Positions 35,677-46,637 of a stretch of DNA of 64,000 nucleotides are shown one piece after another. The notes beneath the pieces were generated by a model. That model had not been told where the DNA came from. It ran no database searches and worked only from the letters and a program-made list of their open reading frames with translations. Position 1 is the stretch's first letter. Each line of letters opens with the position of its first letter. The translations under genes were made by a program, and so were the position numbers. Source of the DNA: Aquanectria penicillioides. Lineage: Eukaryota > Ascomycota > Sordariomycetes > Hypocreales > Nectriaceae. The stretch spans positions 434,001-498,000 of the forward strand of contig PYIU01000004.1 in the NCBI GenBank assembly GCA_003415625.1, given 5' to 3'.

Positions 35677-36788
35677 TTATTCCTGTAAAGATTGCAGCAC
35701 TTCATGAACCTCTGGGAAATCTAGCTCTTGAATTGTCTCCTCCCAAAGGCGATCCATGAATTTGTTGCCCTCTTCAGTGTACATGAAAGCGTGATATCTA
35801 GATAAGTTAGTATGAACAGATCTCGCTCTGAAAATGGATTGGTGATTGAAATACGTGAGACATACGGGTTGATTTCAAAATCACTCAGAAGGCTGCCATG
35901 GCTCTCCGGACCTCTGGCCACAGCGGCATATATATATGACCATGCTGCTCTATTGGTAGAGGTCCCCAACAGTTTCACAAGCGGCCAGGTGACCATCCTA
36001 AAGAGAAAAGGGACATCGCGGAAGAAGCCGGTGCCTGGCGTGAAAGTCGGATCAGTGACATTGATCACAGTATCTTCGGCTTTCGTGATCTTGCTCAGGT
36101 GGTACGTAAGCATCAGAACAACTCCCTTGGTCATGTCGTATTGCTTTTTTGCCACAGAGTTATCCCAGTTTTCTTTCTTTCCAAGTGCGGGAAGCAAAGG
36201 AACCTCGTTGCGTTCGGAGAATTCGGCGATGAGAGCCGCACCTGAGGCCACCGTCGTGAGCCGGCCTGGAGAACCCGATGGGCCTTTCTTTTTCAAGGAA
36301 GGGAGCAAGAGCAAAGCTAGCAGAGCTGTGGACAGGTAGTTGACCTGGAAGCTCTCCTCATACCCGGTGGATGGGTTGACCTTGTATGCGATGTTCATAA
36401 TGCCCGCGCTCAGGATGGCAATGTCCAAATGGGGGAGTGTCGTGCACTTCCTCGCAAATGATCGTATTGAGTCATAAGAATTCATATCTAGATGCCAGAC
36501 ATCGATCTTAGCTTTCGGATAAAGCTTGCGCAAGGGAGCTGCAGCCTCCTCTCCTTTGTCGAGAGACCGCACGGCGAGGATGAGGTGTGGAAGTTGAAGT
36601 GAGAGCAGGAGCCTTCCGCATTCTAGGCCAATGCCAGCATTACCGCCTGTTATGACAGCGATTTTCCCAGCAACTGAGAGAGTCTCCAGTGGTGGTCTGG
36701 AATTTGGTCTTATCTGATGTTTAAAAAAGATCCTAGCAAAGGTATCCTGTCGTGGTGGTAGGGAAATCGAGCTCCCAGGAATCGCCAT
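35677..36788 (-). CDS. Short-chain dehydrogenase/reductase (SDR), 347 aa
   Basis: Exon 1 36788-35866 and exon 2 35797-35677. The intron 35865-35798 (GTATGT..TCTAG) is required: it restores the usual tail YHAFMYTEEGNKFMDRLWEE and removes a long out-of-family read-through. Start MAIPGSSISLPPRQDTF. Cofactor motif TGGNAGIG with LAVRS after the second strand, DMNSYDS, NAG-like LSAGIM, and the catalytic YDMTK (Tyr and Lys). The family includes retinol/WW-domain-oxidoreductase-like fungal SDRs that reduce ketones with NADPH. The substrate is unknown. It is divergent from a regulator-like gene 394 bp away, which suggests shared control. Confidence 0.9.
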
Positions 36789-37182
36789 CGTGCGTCTGTT
36801 CTTGGAATATGAAATGCGAAAATAGTGATTCGACAGGAATTTTTAAATGGGTTGAATCGAGTAGTATGTATACTTGAGTTCCGACCTCGAAGGTGCACTT
36901 ATTTATACCAATCTGGACATTGATTCTTTGCGTGCTCCTGATTTGGAAGCACCGGAATGCTCACCAAGCAACAGATGATGTGGAGAAGCTAACATCCCGA
37001 TTTGGAAACCAATGTGGTCGCTCCACTTATTTAGCGTCGTTCTGTGTTTCATTTTAGTGTTGTCCTCCCGAGTCAGCCGTTTACAACAAATATGTGAACT
37101 CTCCACCACAGCTGACTTCTCGTTCTCTAATCTGCTTCACCAACAAGCGAGGCCAGATTGACTTCCCAAAAGAGAAACCGTG
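36789..37182. promoter_or_regulatory. Shared divergent promoter, SDR / regulator
   Basis: A compact 394-bp region between two divergent start codons. No binding site could be defined by eye. Confidence 0.5.
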
Positions 37183-38820
37183 ATGCCGCAGCAGATTGCA
37201 TTTGTATTGACTGATGGATCTGCTCGCATCCGACCTCCCGAACGGCAGCTCATTCGACGTCACTGCATGCGACAGAAGAATAAGCTGCCAGGGTCTCGGC
37301 GTTCCAAGCGGGAAGCTGCTCGTGCCGCAACAGCAAGTCATTCCCAGAGGCTCGAGAAGCAGAGCCAAAAGACTAGTTCCGAATTTCAGCCAATCTCTAC
37401 CAAAGATAAATCTGCGTTTTGGCCGCAGTTATCTCTGGTAGAAGGGCGAAAGCAAGCTCCCTGTGAACAAAGCTGCCTGCCCCGACCGCCACCATCAGAC
37501 TGGTCATTATTTCAGTTTCCAGAGGAGTTGGACAACTTTTCTCAGAATTTAATGCACCAATGTAGGTAAATACTTAGTAATATGGCGAGTTGGCTACTGA
37601 TCAACGACATTTGCATTTAGATTTCCTCCGCAACCCAATTAGAGATCCTTTGTGTCCATTCAAACACTTCGGCATTCTGATTGATTTTCAAGAAGACTTG
37701 CTATGGTGCTTTCGATCGCTCATATCTGAAAAACTGTGCTTTCATGCCATCTTGCTACTCGCATCGGCTTCTAACGACTTGGTATTACGACGACCGCTCT
37801 CAAGTACCACATACCAACACCTACACCAGACTTTACCGATTTTGAACAGTCGACTGTCTGATACAGATGCGTACAAGCATGATATGACTCTCTATGTTAT
37901 TGGCATTTTGGCCTCAGTCGCCATTCTCTTCGGCGACTACGATGCTGCCAAAATGCACGCCGCTGGCCTATCACAGATAATTCGTCTTCGTAGCAGCTTC
38001 GGTGCTGGAAAGCACAGTCTTGCTATTCAGCTCTCGATAGACCGGTAAGAGTCAACCACATAACCGCAATTTGTGGCATCTAGACTGATTTATTTATTTT
38101 ATTTTATTTTTATTTTACAGTTTGAACTTTTCCAGTTCGCTGGTGACCAAACTCTGGAAACCAATCTATGATGGTTCCGCCTGGAGTCCGCCTGCCTTCT
38201 CAGCTGAAGTGAAGAATCTTCATCATTCACAAGGCATGTTATGCATTGATGGGATCGTTGATGAAAAGTTGGCGGCTGTGTTTCGCAATCTGCAGTATAC
38301 TGCCATATTCTTTAACGAGAATTATTACGGCAAAACCCGGATTAGTGGTGCCTTTCTTCAACGATGTCTAGGCTTTGTGCACTCAAGCCTCATACATCTT
38401 GAAGGCCGACTTGAGAACGAATTATCCGAATGCGTCCGCCTGGGCATGATAGCTCTCTTCGCAACCACATTTCGGCTTCCAGGCATTTACGAACAGCCCT
38501 ACTGCAAAAGTCTAACTAATGAGCTCCAGCTCTCATATGCTGCCACAAAGGATACGATCGCGGACCTGCCCACAGCGATAGATACCTGGCTGATGTTAGT
38601 TTGCTTGATCTCCAGCGATAACATAAACCAACTATACATCTGGGCAAGTTGGAAGGCATTGGCGACAAGCGGGGTGTCTTGGAACGAGATACGGCAACAG
38701 GTCAAGCAGGTGATGTGGATTGACACTTTTCATGATGAACTTGGAGCGAGAGCTTTCGCGGCGTTAGCGGCGCGATCTGAGTGTTTGGATTTGTCCGAAA
38801 TTGACAGAGCAACGCTGTAG
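37183..38820 (+). CDS. Fungal_trans_2-like regulator without a zinc cluster, 500 aa
   Basis: Exons 37183-37561, 37621-38044, 38121-38820 (501 codons with stop). The first donor is T|GTAGGT after MHQ, which gives ..HQYFLRNPIRDPLCPFKHFG in phase. The second intron contains a TTTTA-rich run before TACAG. The N-terminus has the basic block PPERQLIRRHCMRQKNK..SRRSKREAARAA, typical of the fungal 'tachykinin-like/DUF3468' group, and no CX2C zinc site. The helical middle resembles Fungal_trans_2 (CFHAILLLASASNDLVL, HDMTLYVIGILASVAILFGD, CVRLGMIALFATTFRLPG). It is probably a nuclear factor or a degenerate Zn2Cys6 regulator. It is divergent from the SDR, its likely target by position. Confidence 0.82.
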
Positions 38821-39497
38821 CATCCACGCCGTTGCTTCAATGGGAGTGCGCCTTGAGGCTAGATTTAGAGATGTGATTGATTGGGCTCGGACGTAGTAAA
38901 CCGTGGTTTGGAGACCGAGTACGCCGACGATAGCATTTTTATACCCTAGGATTTTTAAAGAGTTGACTGCTCGATTCGCATGAATTTCTCGTTCTTCGCC
39001 AAGCCATGAGCTATGTCAGAGGCAGAGAGAGACACGGACATGGCACGACAAATGCACTTGCAGCAACGTGGTGCATCACTCTCCACTGTGCGATAACACT
39101 GCGGCCGAGGTGATTGGATGTAAGGCCATTGATTTGTGTTCCAAGGCCTCAATGCGCTTGCACCGCCCCCTTGGTGAATCTGGGCACGTTGCCGGTTCTC
39201 CGTCGTTACGGCGAAAGGGTCACCAAAACAACTGAACCACGCCCCAAAGTACGCTTGGATTCTTTGTCAACCCCGATGAAGTCGAGGCGCTGCATCATGG
39301 TGAGGTGACGTAACGCCAAGTAGTGCTGCGCGTGAACCACATCTGACACATCATCGGCTCCATGCGCCACTACTGAGGGTGGGGAAACAACACAACAGAT
39401 AAACTTCACCAATTGTTCGATTTTCTTCTTTTTTGCCCCTTATTCTATCTTTCCCCTTTGCAGAAACAGACGGAAAAATCCCATTTCAGCCAGCACC
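38821..39497. promoter_or_regulatory. Spacer upstream of GH16 gene
   Basis: About 680 bp. CT-rich leader sequence (39420-39475) precedes the ATG at 39498. No gene seen. Confidence 0.4.
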
Positions 39498-40501
39498 ATG
39501 GGGTTCAGGGACCATTTGAAGCGCGTTAAGCAAGAGATTGATCAAATGCTTGCTGACCCCGCGAAGCAGGGTCAAGATCAGGGCCAAGGCCAACCCAGCC
39601 AGCCTTCTCAGCCACCTCAGTCCCAATATCCGCCTCCGCCTCCACCCCCAATCCAGGCCCCGGAGCTATACTGGCAGCCTCGATTCCAGGCAGATGTCCC
39701 GGTTACGGTCGAATGGGATGCGAAGCTAGGAAATGGTCCGGATGGTTGGGCAATCAGGAGCTTGAGCACTACACCGCCGATCCCGCCAATGCTTTCCAGT
39801 AGGTCTAGTAGTCGGTTGCGAATTGTTACATAGGCCATCTAACCAAGTCAAACAGTACCCAGGATGGTAGACTCGTGCTTCGAGCCATTGCAAACAATGC
39901 GGCCCCCTCCCCGGAGCAACGATATACCTCTGCTCGCCTAGTTAGCCGACACACCCTGGCCCGAGACCAAGGTGTTCTGACAGCCGTCATTCTCTCACCT
40001 TGTGCAAATGGAATCTGGCCGGCCTTTTGGCTTCTGCCTCAAGAGCCTTTTGCTTGGCCTACGGATGGTGAGATTGACATTGCCGAAACCTGGAATGGAG
40101 ATCATGAGAACCGATCCTGCCTTCACTGGGGTCAACACCACGAGCCCCAGAAGCACCGCGTCTTAGGCACCAAGATCCCCGATATGCATGCCCGACCCGT
40201 GCGTTATGATTTCGTATGGGATCAGCCAAATGGCCAACCTGGCCAGGGTAGAATGGTCTGGTACATCGATGGCAGACCTGTGATGAAGGGCAGCATTCCC
40301 CCGGGCACCAGGCCGATGAGAGAGATGACGATTTTGCTCAACGTCGCAATGGGAGGCAACGTATGCGCAGGAAAGACTCCAGCTGACGGATATTACGACA
40401 TGGTTGTTCAATCTCTCTTTTTGGCGAGCGAGCCTGAACAGGGAGGCTGGCACCGCTTTGAGAGCGACTGGGCCAGCACCCGGGAGGGAAACACATATTG
40501 A
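39498..40501 (+). CDS. Glycoside hydrolase family 16 (beta-glucanase-like), one-base frame break
   Basis: Exon 1 39498-39798 and exon 2 39856-40501, intron GTAGGT..AACAG. The N-terminus is a Gln/Pro-rich linker (QGQDQGQGQPSQPSQPPQSQ and a poly-Pro run) with no signal peptide. The GH16 core begins LYWQPRFQADVPV. The catalytic motif GEIDIAETWNG holds both acid residues (ExDxxE), and the sandwich continues through FVWDQPNGQPGQGRMVWYID and ILLNVAMGGNV. Coding length is 947 nt; one more base gives 315 aa. The break is at 39748-39750 (GGG): the frame ends GPDGW and the family sequence NQELEHYTADPANAF resumes in the next frame, as if one G were missing. Without a signal peptide it may act inside the cell or leave by another route. 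Confidence 0.85.
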
Positions 40502-41775
40502 GAATCCTTAGATAGGCACGTTTTTTTCATAGGGCAGGTATTTCCAGGATAAATTGTGCACTTTTATAAATGCAATCACGTCGCCAAATCAACCGACTTA
40601 TAACGTCATCAATCTGGCAAATACTCTGAGGATGTGCCCAATTGAGAAAGCAACAGGGGCATCGAGAACCCAACTCATATCACCCAGTTCATTCACCGTA
40701 GCAGCCTGAGGCTGAATAGTCCGATAGGCTCTCAAAACTTATACATGGCGTTTTAGAAGATTTGGCATTGTAGAGAAGGAAAAGGATGGATGGTATGAGG
40801 GTTACACGATGATGAGAATGACAACGATTGTACAAGCCTTTGGTGGGAATTCATATTTTAAAGAGGAATCGATCATCATGTGCTCCGTCTATAAAACAAT
40901 GACAAAGTTTCCGCTCCAACTTGGGGATTATTTCAAAACATCAACATACAACAAACGAAAAGCTCGAGCTGTATACAACTGTGAACTACAAAATGGCGCT
41001 TTTGTATGATGTCAGCAGCCTTGAGCAAAGCTGTTATAGGTTGCAAGCATCATATCGGCTGTTCAAAACGCAGGCTTTCTCTCTCATCTCCGGCCGCTAA
41101 GGCGTCGAAGTGCCTAACGGAACGGCGAAATGACCAACAGAGAAACAATTCCGTTGATTCTACCACAACCCATTGCACCCTTGGCGAGATGCATGCCGTT
41201 GACGTGGAGAACTATCGCTTTCCTTCAGCCACACGATGGACTACGGCAAGTCGGCTTTAAGTCAACTATATTACAAAAGAAGAACGGTAACAAGAGAGTG
41301 AGAAAACATGGATTCAGGTAGAATTCGGCTAGCGAGGCATGGAAAGGAAGTGATATTGGCAAATTTTACATGGATGAATAGGGATGTTAACGAATGGGAG
41401 AATTTCCTTGCGTCATGTATTGAAAGGTTGACAAAAGTCGAATGCACGCTGAACAAGACATTTCAATGTAGAAACAGGTTCATTGACTTGGATTATATAG
41501 ATTTCATACATACATTGTGCCTGCAGCATGTGTGATTGAAATGCGATGCGACATGACGGAATGTATCGGCCCCTTTATGTGCTCTTGACTGCCTACGTAA
41601 GGTTTATGATATCCAAACAAATTTAAGTCGATGTTTTGGTCTAATATTTTAAAAGACGAAAAGGCAAGTAGTACAATAGAATAGAACCTAGAAATCAGGG
41701 GAAATGAGGTCGGTTACTACCTTCATTCATTTTGTTTAGGTAAACCATTTGACCCGCAAAAGAATGTCGTCTAAC
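40502..41775. other. Spacer between GH16 and dioxygenase genes
   Basis: About 1.3 kb, no supported gene. A 75-codon frame from ATG 41308 has no motif. Confidence 0.45.
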
Positions 41776-42858
41776 TTATGAGCTCAGAGCTTTCCCCCCA
41801 TTCTCTCCATATGTGAAGGAAAATGTCGGCACATACGAAGCAGACCTGTTCACGCCAATCGTAATCCATCCGAAAAGACCATCAGAAAGTTCATCTCCCA
41901 AGTAAACGTAGTTGAAGAAGGGGTCCGAAGTGGTCCCGGTAACTTCGTTGCTCACGACGCGATCATCTGCATTCGCTGTAATGCTAACATTGTTGGTATT
42001 GTATGGGTATGTCGACTCGATGTCATCGATTAGGTCCTGGTCCCAGAAGAGTTGGCCAATGTGTGCCACGTAGCCAGACGTCAGGGTATTGTTGGGTAGT
42101 ACAGTAGCGTTAAGCCAAGCCACCTGAGAGGATAATTAGTGAATGAAATTCTTTTCTCATCTATGGTGGAGGTCTATGCATACCATATGGTGGTGTGTTG
42201 CTCGACCACTGTAATGACCCGGGAAGACACTCAAGAATTGAACAACTCCATCACCATCAGTCTTCTGGATGCCTCGAAGAAAGGTGGCATTGAGATTCCC
42301 AGCGTCATTGGTGTTTCCGTTGCCCTCTGCCACAAGACCTGAGTAAACACCAGTGGAATTGCAGTTCCATAGGTCCCAGTGCAGATCTTGGATTGGCTCA
42401 CACGTCTCAACATCGATGAACTGGCCCTCGACAACAATGGGGACGCCAGGCTCGGTCTCTCGCACGTTCTTGCGAATAAGTTCCCCCTTGACATAATAGG
42501 GGCCAATCTCACCCTCAGGGTTTAGGATGCACGTGTGATTAGAGCCAAAAACAGTTTCATCATCCGCGGTTTCGGAGAGCCCAAACCGATCACCGGTTAA
42601 ATTATGGCCAACGCCTGTCGCACTGGCGCGCTTCGTCTTGCGGTGAAAGGAAACAATATCAGCGCGTCGAGCGATTGCGCGGTCTTGAAGATCCTGAAAT
42701 GACTGCTTGCTGCTACATGCTTCAAGCCCTCGCCGCCCAGCCGCTTGGTGGTTCTGGCGAGCGAAGAGGACATGGTCAAGTTCATCCTGGTGTCCTTCAC
42801 CAGGATGACTGGAAACGTGAGAAGCCAGAACAGCCAAAAGAAGTAGGTGAAAGCGCAT
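41776..42858 (-). CDS. Secreted intradiol ring-cleavage dioxygenase-like protein, 340 aa
   Basis: Exon 1 42858-42184 and exon 2 42123-41776; the intron 42183-42124 (GTATGC..CTCAG) joins THHHM to VAWLNATVLP. Start ATG 42858 gives MRFHLLLLAVLASHVSSHP, a signal peptide. The intradiol beta-sandwich is marked by IGPYYVKGELIR (first Tyr ligand), VVEGQFIDVETCEPIQDLHW, FPGHYSGRATHHHMV (second Tyr and two His ligands of Fe3+) and VAHIGQLFWDQDL. All four expected iron ligands are present. Secreted relatives in fungi open catechol-type rings from lignin or plant phenolics outside the cell. Several NxS/T sites suggest glycosylation. Confidence 0.9.
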
Positions 42859-44111
42859 AGTCAATAAATTCGATGAGAAGCAATTGAAGTAGATAGAGGT
42901 TTTGGTTTTTGACGGCGAAGCTCAATTGAACAAGCTGGTAGACTCTTTGAAGCTCAGTAACAGCGTGCCATATATACTAGTTTCCAACATGCTGTCAACA
43001 TTTCTTGACGAAGTTGAAATTATCATGAACGAGAACGTGTACATCACCGGATCTTGGAGGACGCGCAACTCTCATGGGTAGCCCTAGGTTCGAAGTTGGT
43101 GTCATGCGTAATTGCCACAACACCATTGGCCACACTATCCTACAGCGATGAATCGGAGTTAGAACACCCGCGACAACTTAGGGCCATAACAAAAGGGCTA
43201 ATGCAGACTAGAGCGGGGAAGCAGTAACACTCCAACTACCGATGCATGCTAAGCGGTTGGTGTGGTCGATGATTCCCTATTGAAGCCAGGACGCGTCAGC
43301 TTATTGGAGTGCATCTTTACCCCTTGGTAATTTTACGCCGCCAATTCAGCGGCATCTTGATTGCTGGTGTATCAAGAGCATGTAAAAGGAGATCTCAATG
43401 TCAACGACCAGTGGTCACAGCATATAGATGATAACTTGCCTGACCCATGTTGAGGTGGTATTTTGTGTCTGCAAGCCGTCGCTACCGGCGCTGACACATG
43501 GCGATGACGTGGTCCTTTGAGGCGGCTGTGGAAATTCAAAAGTCAATATCACCCATTTTCAATTGGTTTACATGGCCAATTATGTAGGGAACAAAATGAA
43601 TTGCTATGGCTATTGCTTTATTGCTTTTCGGCATGTAGTTGTTGAGCCTAGCTCATGGTGACTGAAGCCTCAGCGGAAAACGACGAAGACGAGAGTTGAG
43701 AGTGAAAGTGAAATAAAAAGCATACACAGGACGACTACAGATAGTCATCCTCAGCCTCTTCCAAGTATTGCTGCACAGCAAAGCCATTCAAGCGTTACCA
43801 AATCGCATATCTCTCTATGCTTCGTTCTTGAGCAAGCGTGCGCACGGTTACTCTGCTCCACTTTGCTGTCTGGCAGATTAAATCGCCGACGGGAATTTCT
43901 TTGTCAATTTTCTGCCCCTTTGTGCCTTTACGTATGGAACTGCGTTTCATCGCTCCTTGTCGACGTCATAGGTACATCCACAAGCTATTAGAATGGTTGG
44001 ATACGCTGACAAGTTTATTTCGCATGATGCAGGGTTAATTACAAGAGCAGAATGCAATTCCAACACTTTGATGATTATCTCAACCCAACGAAACAAAGAT
44101 TGTGTGTAGCT
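42859..44111. promoter_or_regulatory. Spacer upstream of dioxygenase
   Basis: About 1.25 kb between two minus-strand genes. It holds the dioxygenase promoter. No gene or repeat recognised. Confidence 0.45.
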
Positions 44112-45244
44112 CTAAAATCTAACCAACTCCGATTTCATTGACATAGCACTATTGTGAAGTGCTGGATCCCAGTCCATGAGACGTTTGCCATAAATGCAAC
44201 TGTAGAGAAGATAACAAACGAGGTCACTAAGCCCGAGAGCACGAGCCCCGCCTGCCTCTCGGATGATATGGAGCGCTCCCAATACGTGTTTCGAGGCCAT
44301 GACCATATCGCCGAGCATGATCTAATTATATTTGTAAGCGCGTCCCTCTAAATGAGGAAGCTCCAAGCCAGAAATTTTCACATACCTCATCAAATGCCAA
44401 AACTACGGCCGTTGTAACGGCTGCGCGCTTTGAAGCTGGTGTCCCTTTTGAAATGGTTTCCCGAAGAGTTTGAAGATATCTCAGCTTATATTCGATAGCA
44501 CGTTGTCCGTACTGTTTCTCTGCCGCAGATAGATGGCGACATGCCGTCAATAAAAAGCTTTTTAACATATTGCCATCGTCTGAGCAAAAAAAGACCCAAT
44601 TTTTCAGCAAATGCGCTTGGTGTTCGCCGAGATATGATATTACAGGACAGTGCAGGTTCATTTTGGGAACAACGACTTGGAGGTCTAGATATTTTTTTGT
44701 CAACATCAATAAATTAAATTGTAGCTTTTTTGCGCATGCACGAGGGTCATATCAGATACTCAGAGAAAGGAAACTCACAATGATGAAACAGAAAATGTTC
44801 CCTGGCTGTGAGTGTTTTTAAAAAGCCTGCCAAAGGTTCGTGTTCAAACGAGCTAGAAATTGTCCTTGAGATTGAGAGCTTTATCTCATATCCGCGAGCT
44901 GGAATTCCCTTGCTATTACTTGTCGAGAGTGAATTTAGAAACGTTGCGAAAGGTTCCAGTGAACATGCGTCAGGGCTCGTATGATGGATTGACAGCTCAA
45001 TGTCGTATCGGTTAGGATATAGCTGCTTGTGCTGTTGCCAAGTCACGCCTTTTTCGGCATTACTTTGAGACAAATCTCTACTAATGACTTTATTGTGTTC
45101 GGAGGTGCCATTTTTATGCACATAATCGGCTATTCGAAGCTTTCTTGCTCGGGCATGGGCGACACGGGCAGCATGAGAATGAGCCTGTCGCTTCAAGTGT
45201 GCCGCCCCGCGCTGGTCTGGATGAGACACTGTGATGAACTCCAT
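44112..45244 (-). CDS. Short regulator-like protein of the Fungal_trans_2 group, 324 aa
   Basis: Exon 1 45244-44779, exon 2 44684-44386, exon 3 44321-44112. Introns GTGAGT..TCTAG and GTATGT..ATTAG keep phase. The N-terminus MEFITVSHPDQRGAAHLKRQ followed by HSHAARVAHARARKLR is the same kind of short basic head seen at 37183. There is no zinc cluster. PKMNLHCPVISYLGEHQAHL and SAAEKQYGQRAIEYKLRYLQ match the start of the Fungal_trans_2 helical domain. The product stops after about 120 residues of that domain, much earlier than the 500-aa relative, so it may be truncated or may have missed exons. It lies 266 bp downstream of an AKR gene on the same strand. Confidence 0.65.
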
Positions 45245-45510
45245 ACTTGCAAAATCTCATAGGAAATACAACGCTCGAGAAATAGAAACTTGATCGACTT
45301 TCTCTATTGATGCTTGAGGAGACTTTGGTTCGCGGCTGGTCTCTTAAAGAATCACGGCTAAAGCAAACTCTCGGTACATGTTGCCGCATCATGACTCCAC
45401 TTTAGATACATTTGTCAGCGAGTCGGCGGAACTAACGTCACCAAACCAGAGATGCCAAGACTTGCTCCTGCTACAAAGGGCCTAGCAGCTAGACCGACGT
45501 CCAATAACAG

Positions 45511-46637
45511 CTACAGATGGTACGAAACCTCGTCCCCAATCTCCTCGTAAATAGCCTCCAAAGCCGAGACCACATCATCAGGTAATGGACCTTGTTCAAT
45601 CATGTCGAGATTGGATTCCATCTGCTGCAGACTAGAAGCCCCGAGGATAATGGAGTCCCCATGCGCGCTGCTAAGAACGCTGTGATACACCGTCCACCGA
45701 AGTGCCGCTGCGTGACCCCCAATTTCATGCGTCGATGCGATTTCGAGCGCCTTATCGGTGGCTGCTATGATAGACGGCTTCAGGTATATTTTGGCATAAT
45801 TTTTGCCGACAGGGAACTTGGATCAAGGAAAACTCGAGTTAGCATTCAATATTCTTGACGGAGCAAAGGAGAGGACGCTGCGCACAGATGTATCAAATCT
45901 TCCGCCCTGCTGGACGTTCTTGTGATTACCAGCGAAGAATCCACCCCCCGCAGGGCTGAACGCGTAGAAGGCGATCCCGTGCTTTCGCAAGATTTCAAAG
46001 AGTTCCTTCTCTCCGCCTCTGACGATAGGGTTGTATTGCCCTTGGTAGATGCTCGGCTTGACGAAACCATGCTTCTCGCAAATGTCGACAAGTTTGTGGA
46101 CTTCCTCAGCCGAGTGGTTAGAGATACCCCATTGCTTGATTTTGCCTTCTCTATAAGCTTGATCCATAGCTTCACATGGCTCTTCGAATGGAGTTTCCCT
46201 GTCAGGCACATGGAGGTATTCAATGTTGATCTGTTTGACCTTCAACGCCTCCAACGAATCATCAATGTCTTTCAAAACATTTTCTTTCGAATGACTGCCT
46301 GGAATCCATGGGGTAACTTTGGTGTCAATCGCAAACCTTTCCCCTGCGGCAACAACTCCAAGTCTGGGCTCGGAGCTACCAGGGGCATGAGGCGAGTACC
46401 CACGGGCTGTATCGATTTGACTGTAGCCGCGTTTGGCGAAGGTGTCGAGAAAAGCGTTGACCTGGTCGGGAGTGTCGTACTTCGCCATGTGATCAACCAC
46501 AATATCTCCAACCTACAACTGAACTGTTAGATTATTCTCATTCAACACAGCAACATGTGAAGCCATGTCATGACAAGGACACTTGCGTTCGCAGCCCCCA
46601 AAACTATGTTGAGGGGTGATTTTCCTGTGTGCGCCAT
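45511..46637 (-). CDS. Aldo/keto reductase (AKR7, aflatoxin-aldehyde-reductase-like), 327 aa, with a GC-AG intron
   Basis: Exon 1 46637-46587, exon 2 46512-45886, exon 3 45816-45511. Intron 1 begins GCAAGT, the consensus GC donor. The nearby GT donor two codon positions later would break phase, whereas GC gives VLGAANVGDIVVD, which fits the family. Intron 2 (GTGCGC..TCCAAG) restores FDTSFPVGKNYAKIYLKPS. Catalytic tetrad: QIDTARGY (Asp, Tyr), FAIDTKV (Lys), EYLHVPDR (His). Also YQGQYNPIVRGGEKEL and the C-terminal GPLPDDVVSALE. NADPH-dependent reduction of aldehydes such as dialdehydes is the family reaction; the native substrate is unknown. Intact and full length. Confidence 0.92.
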
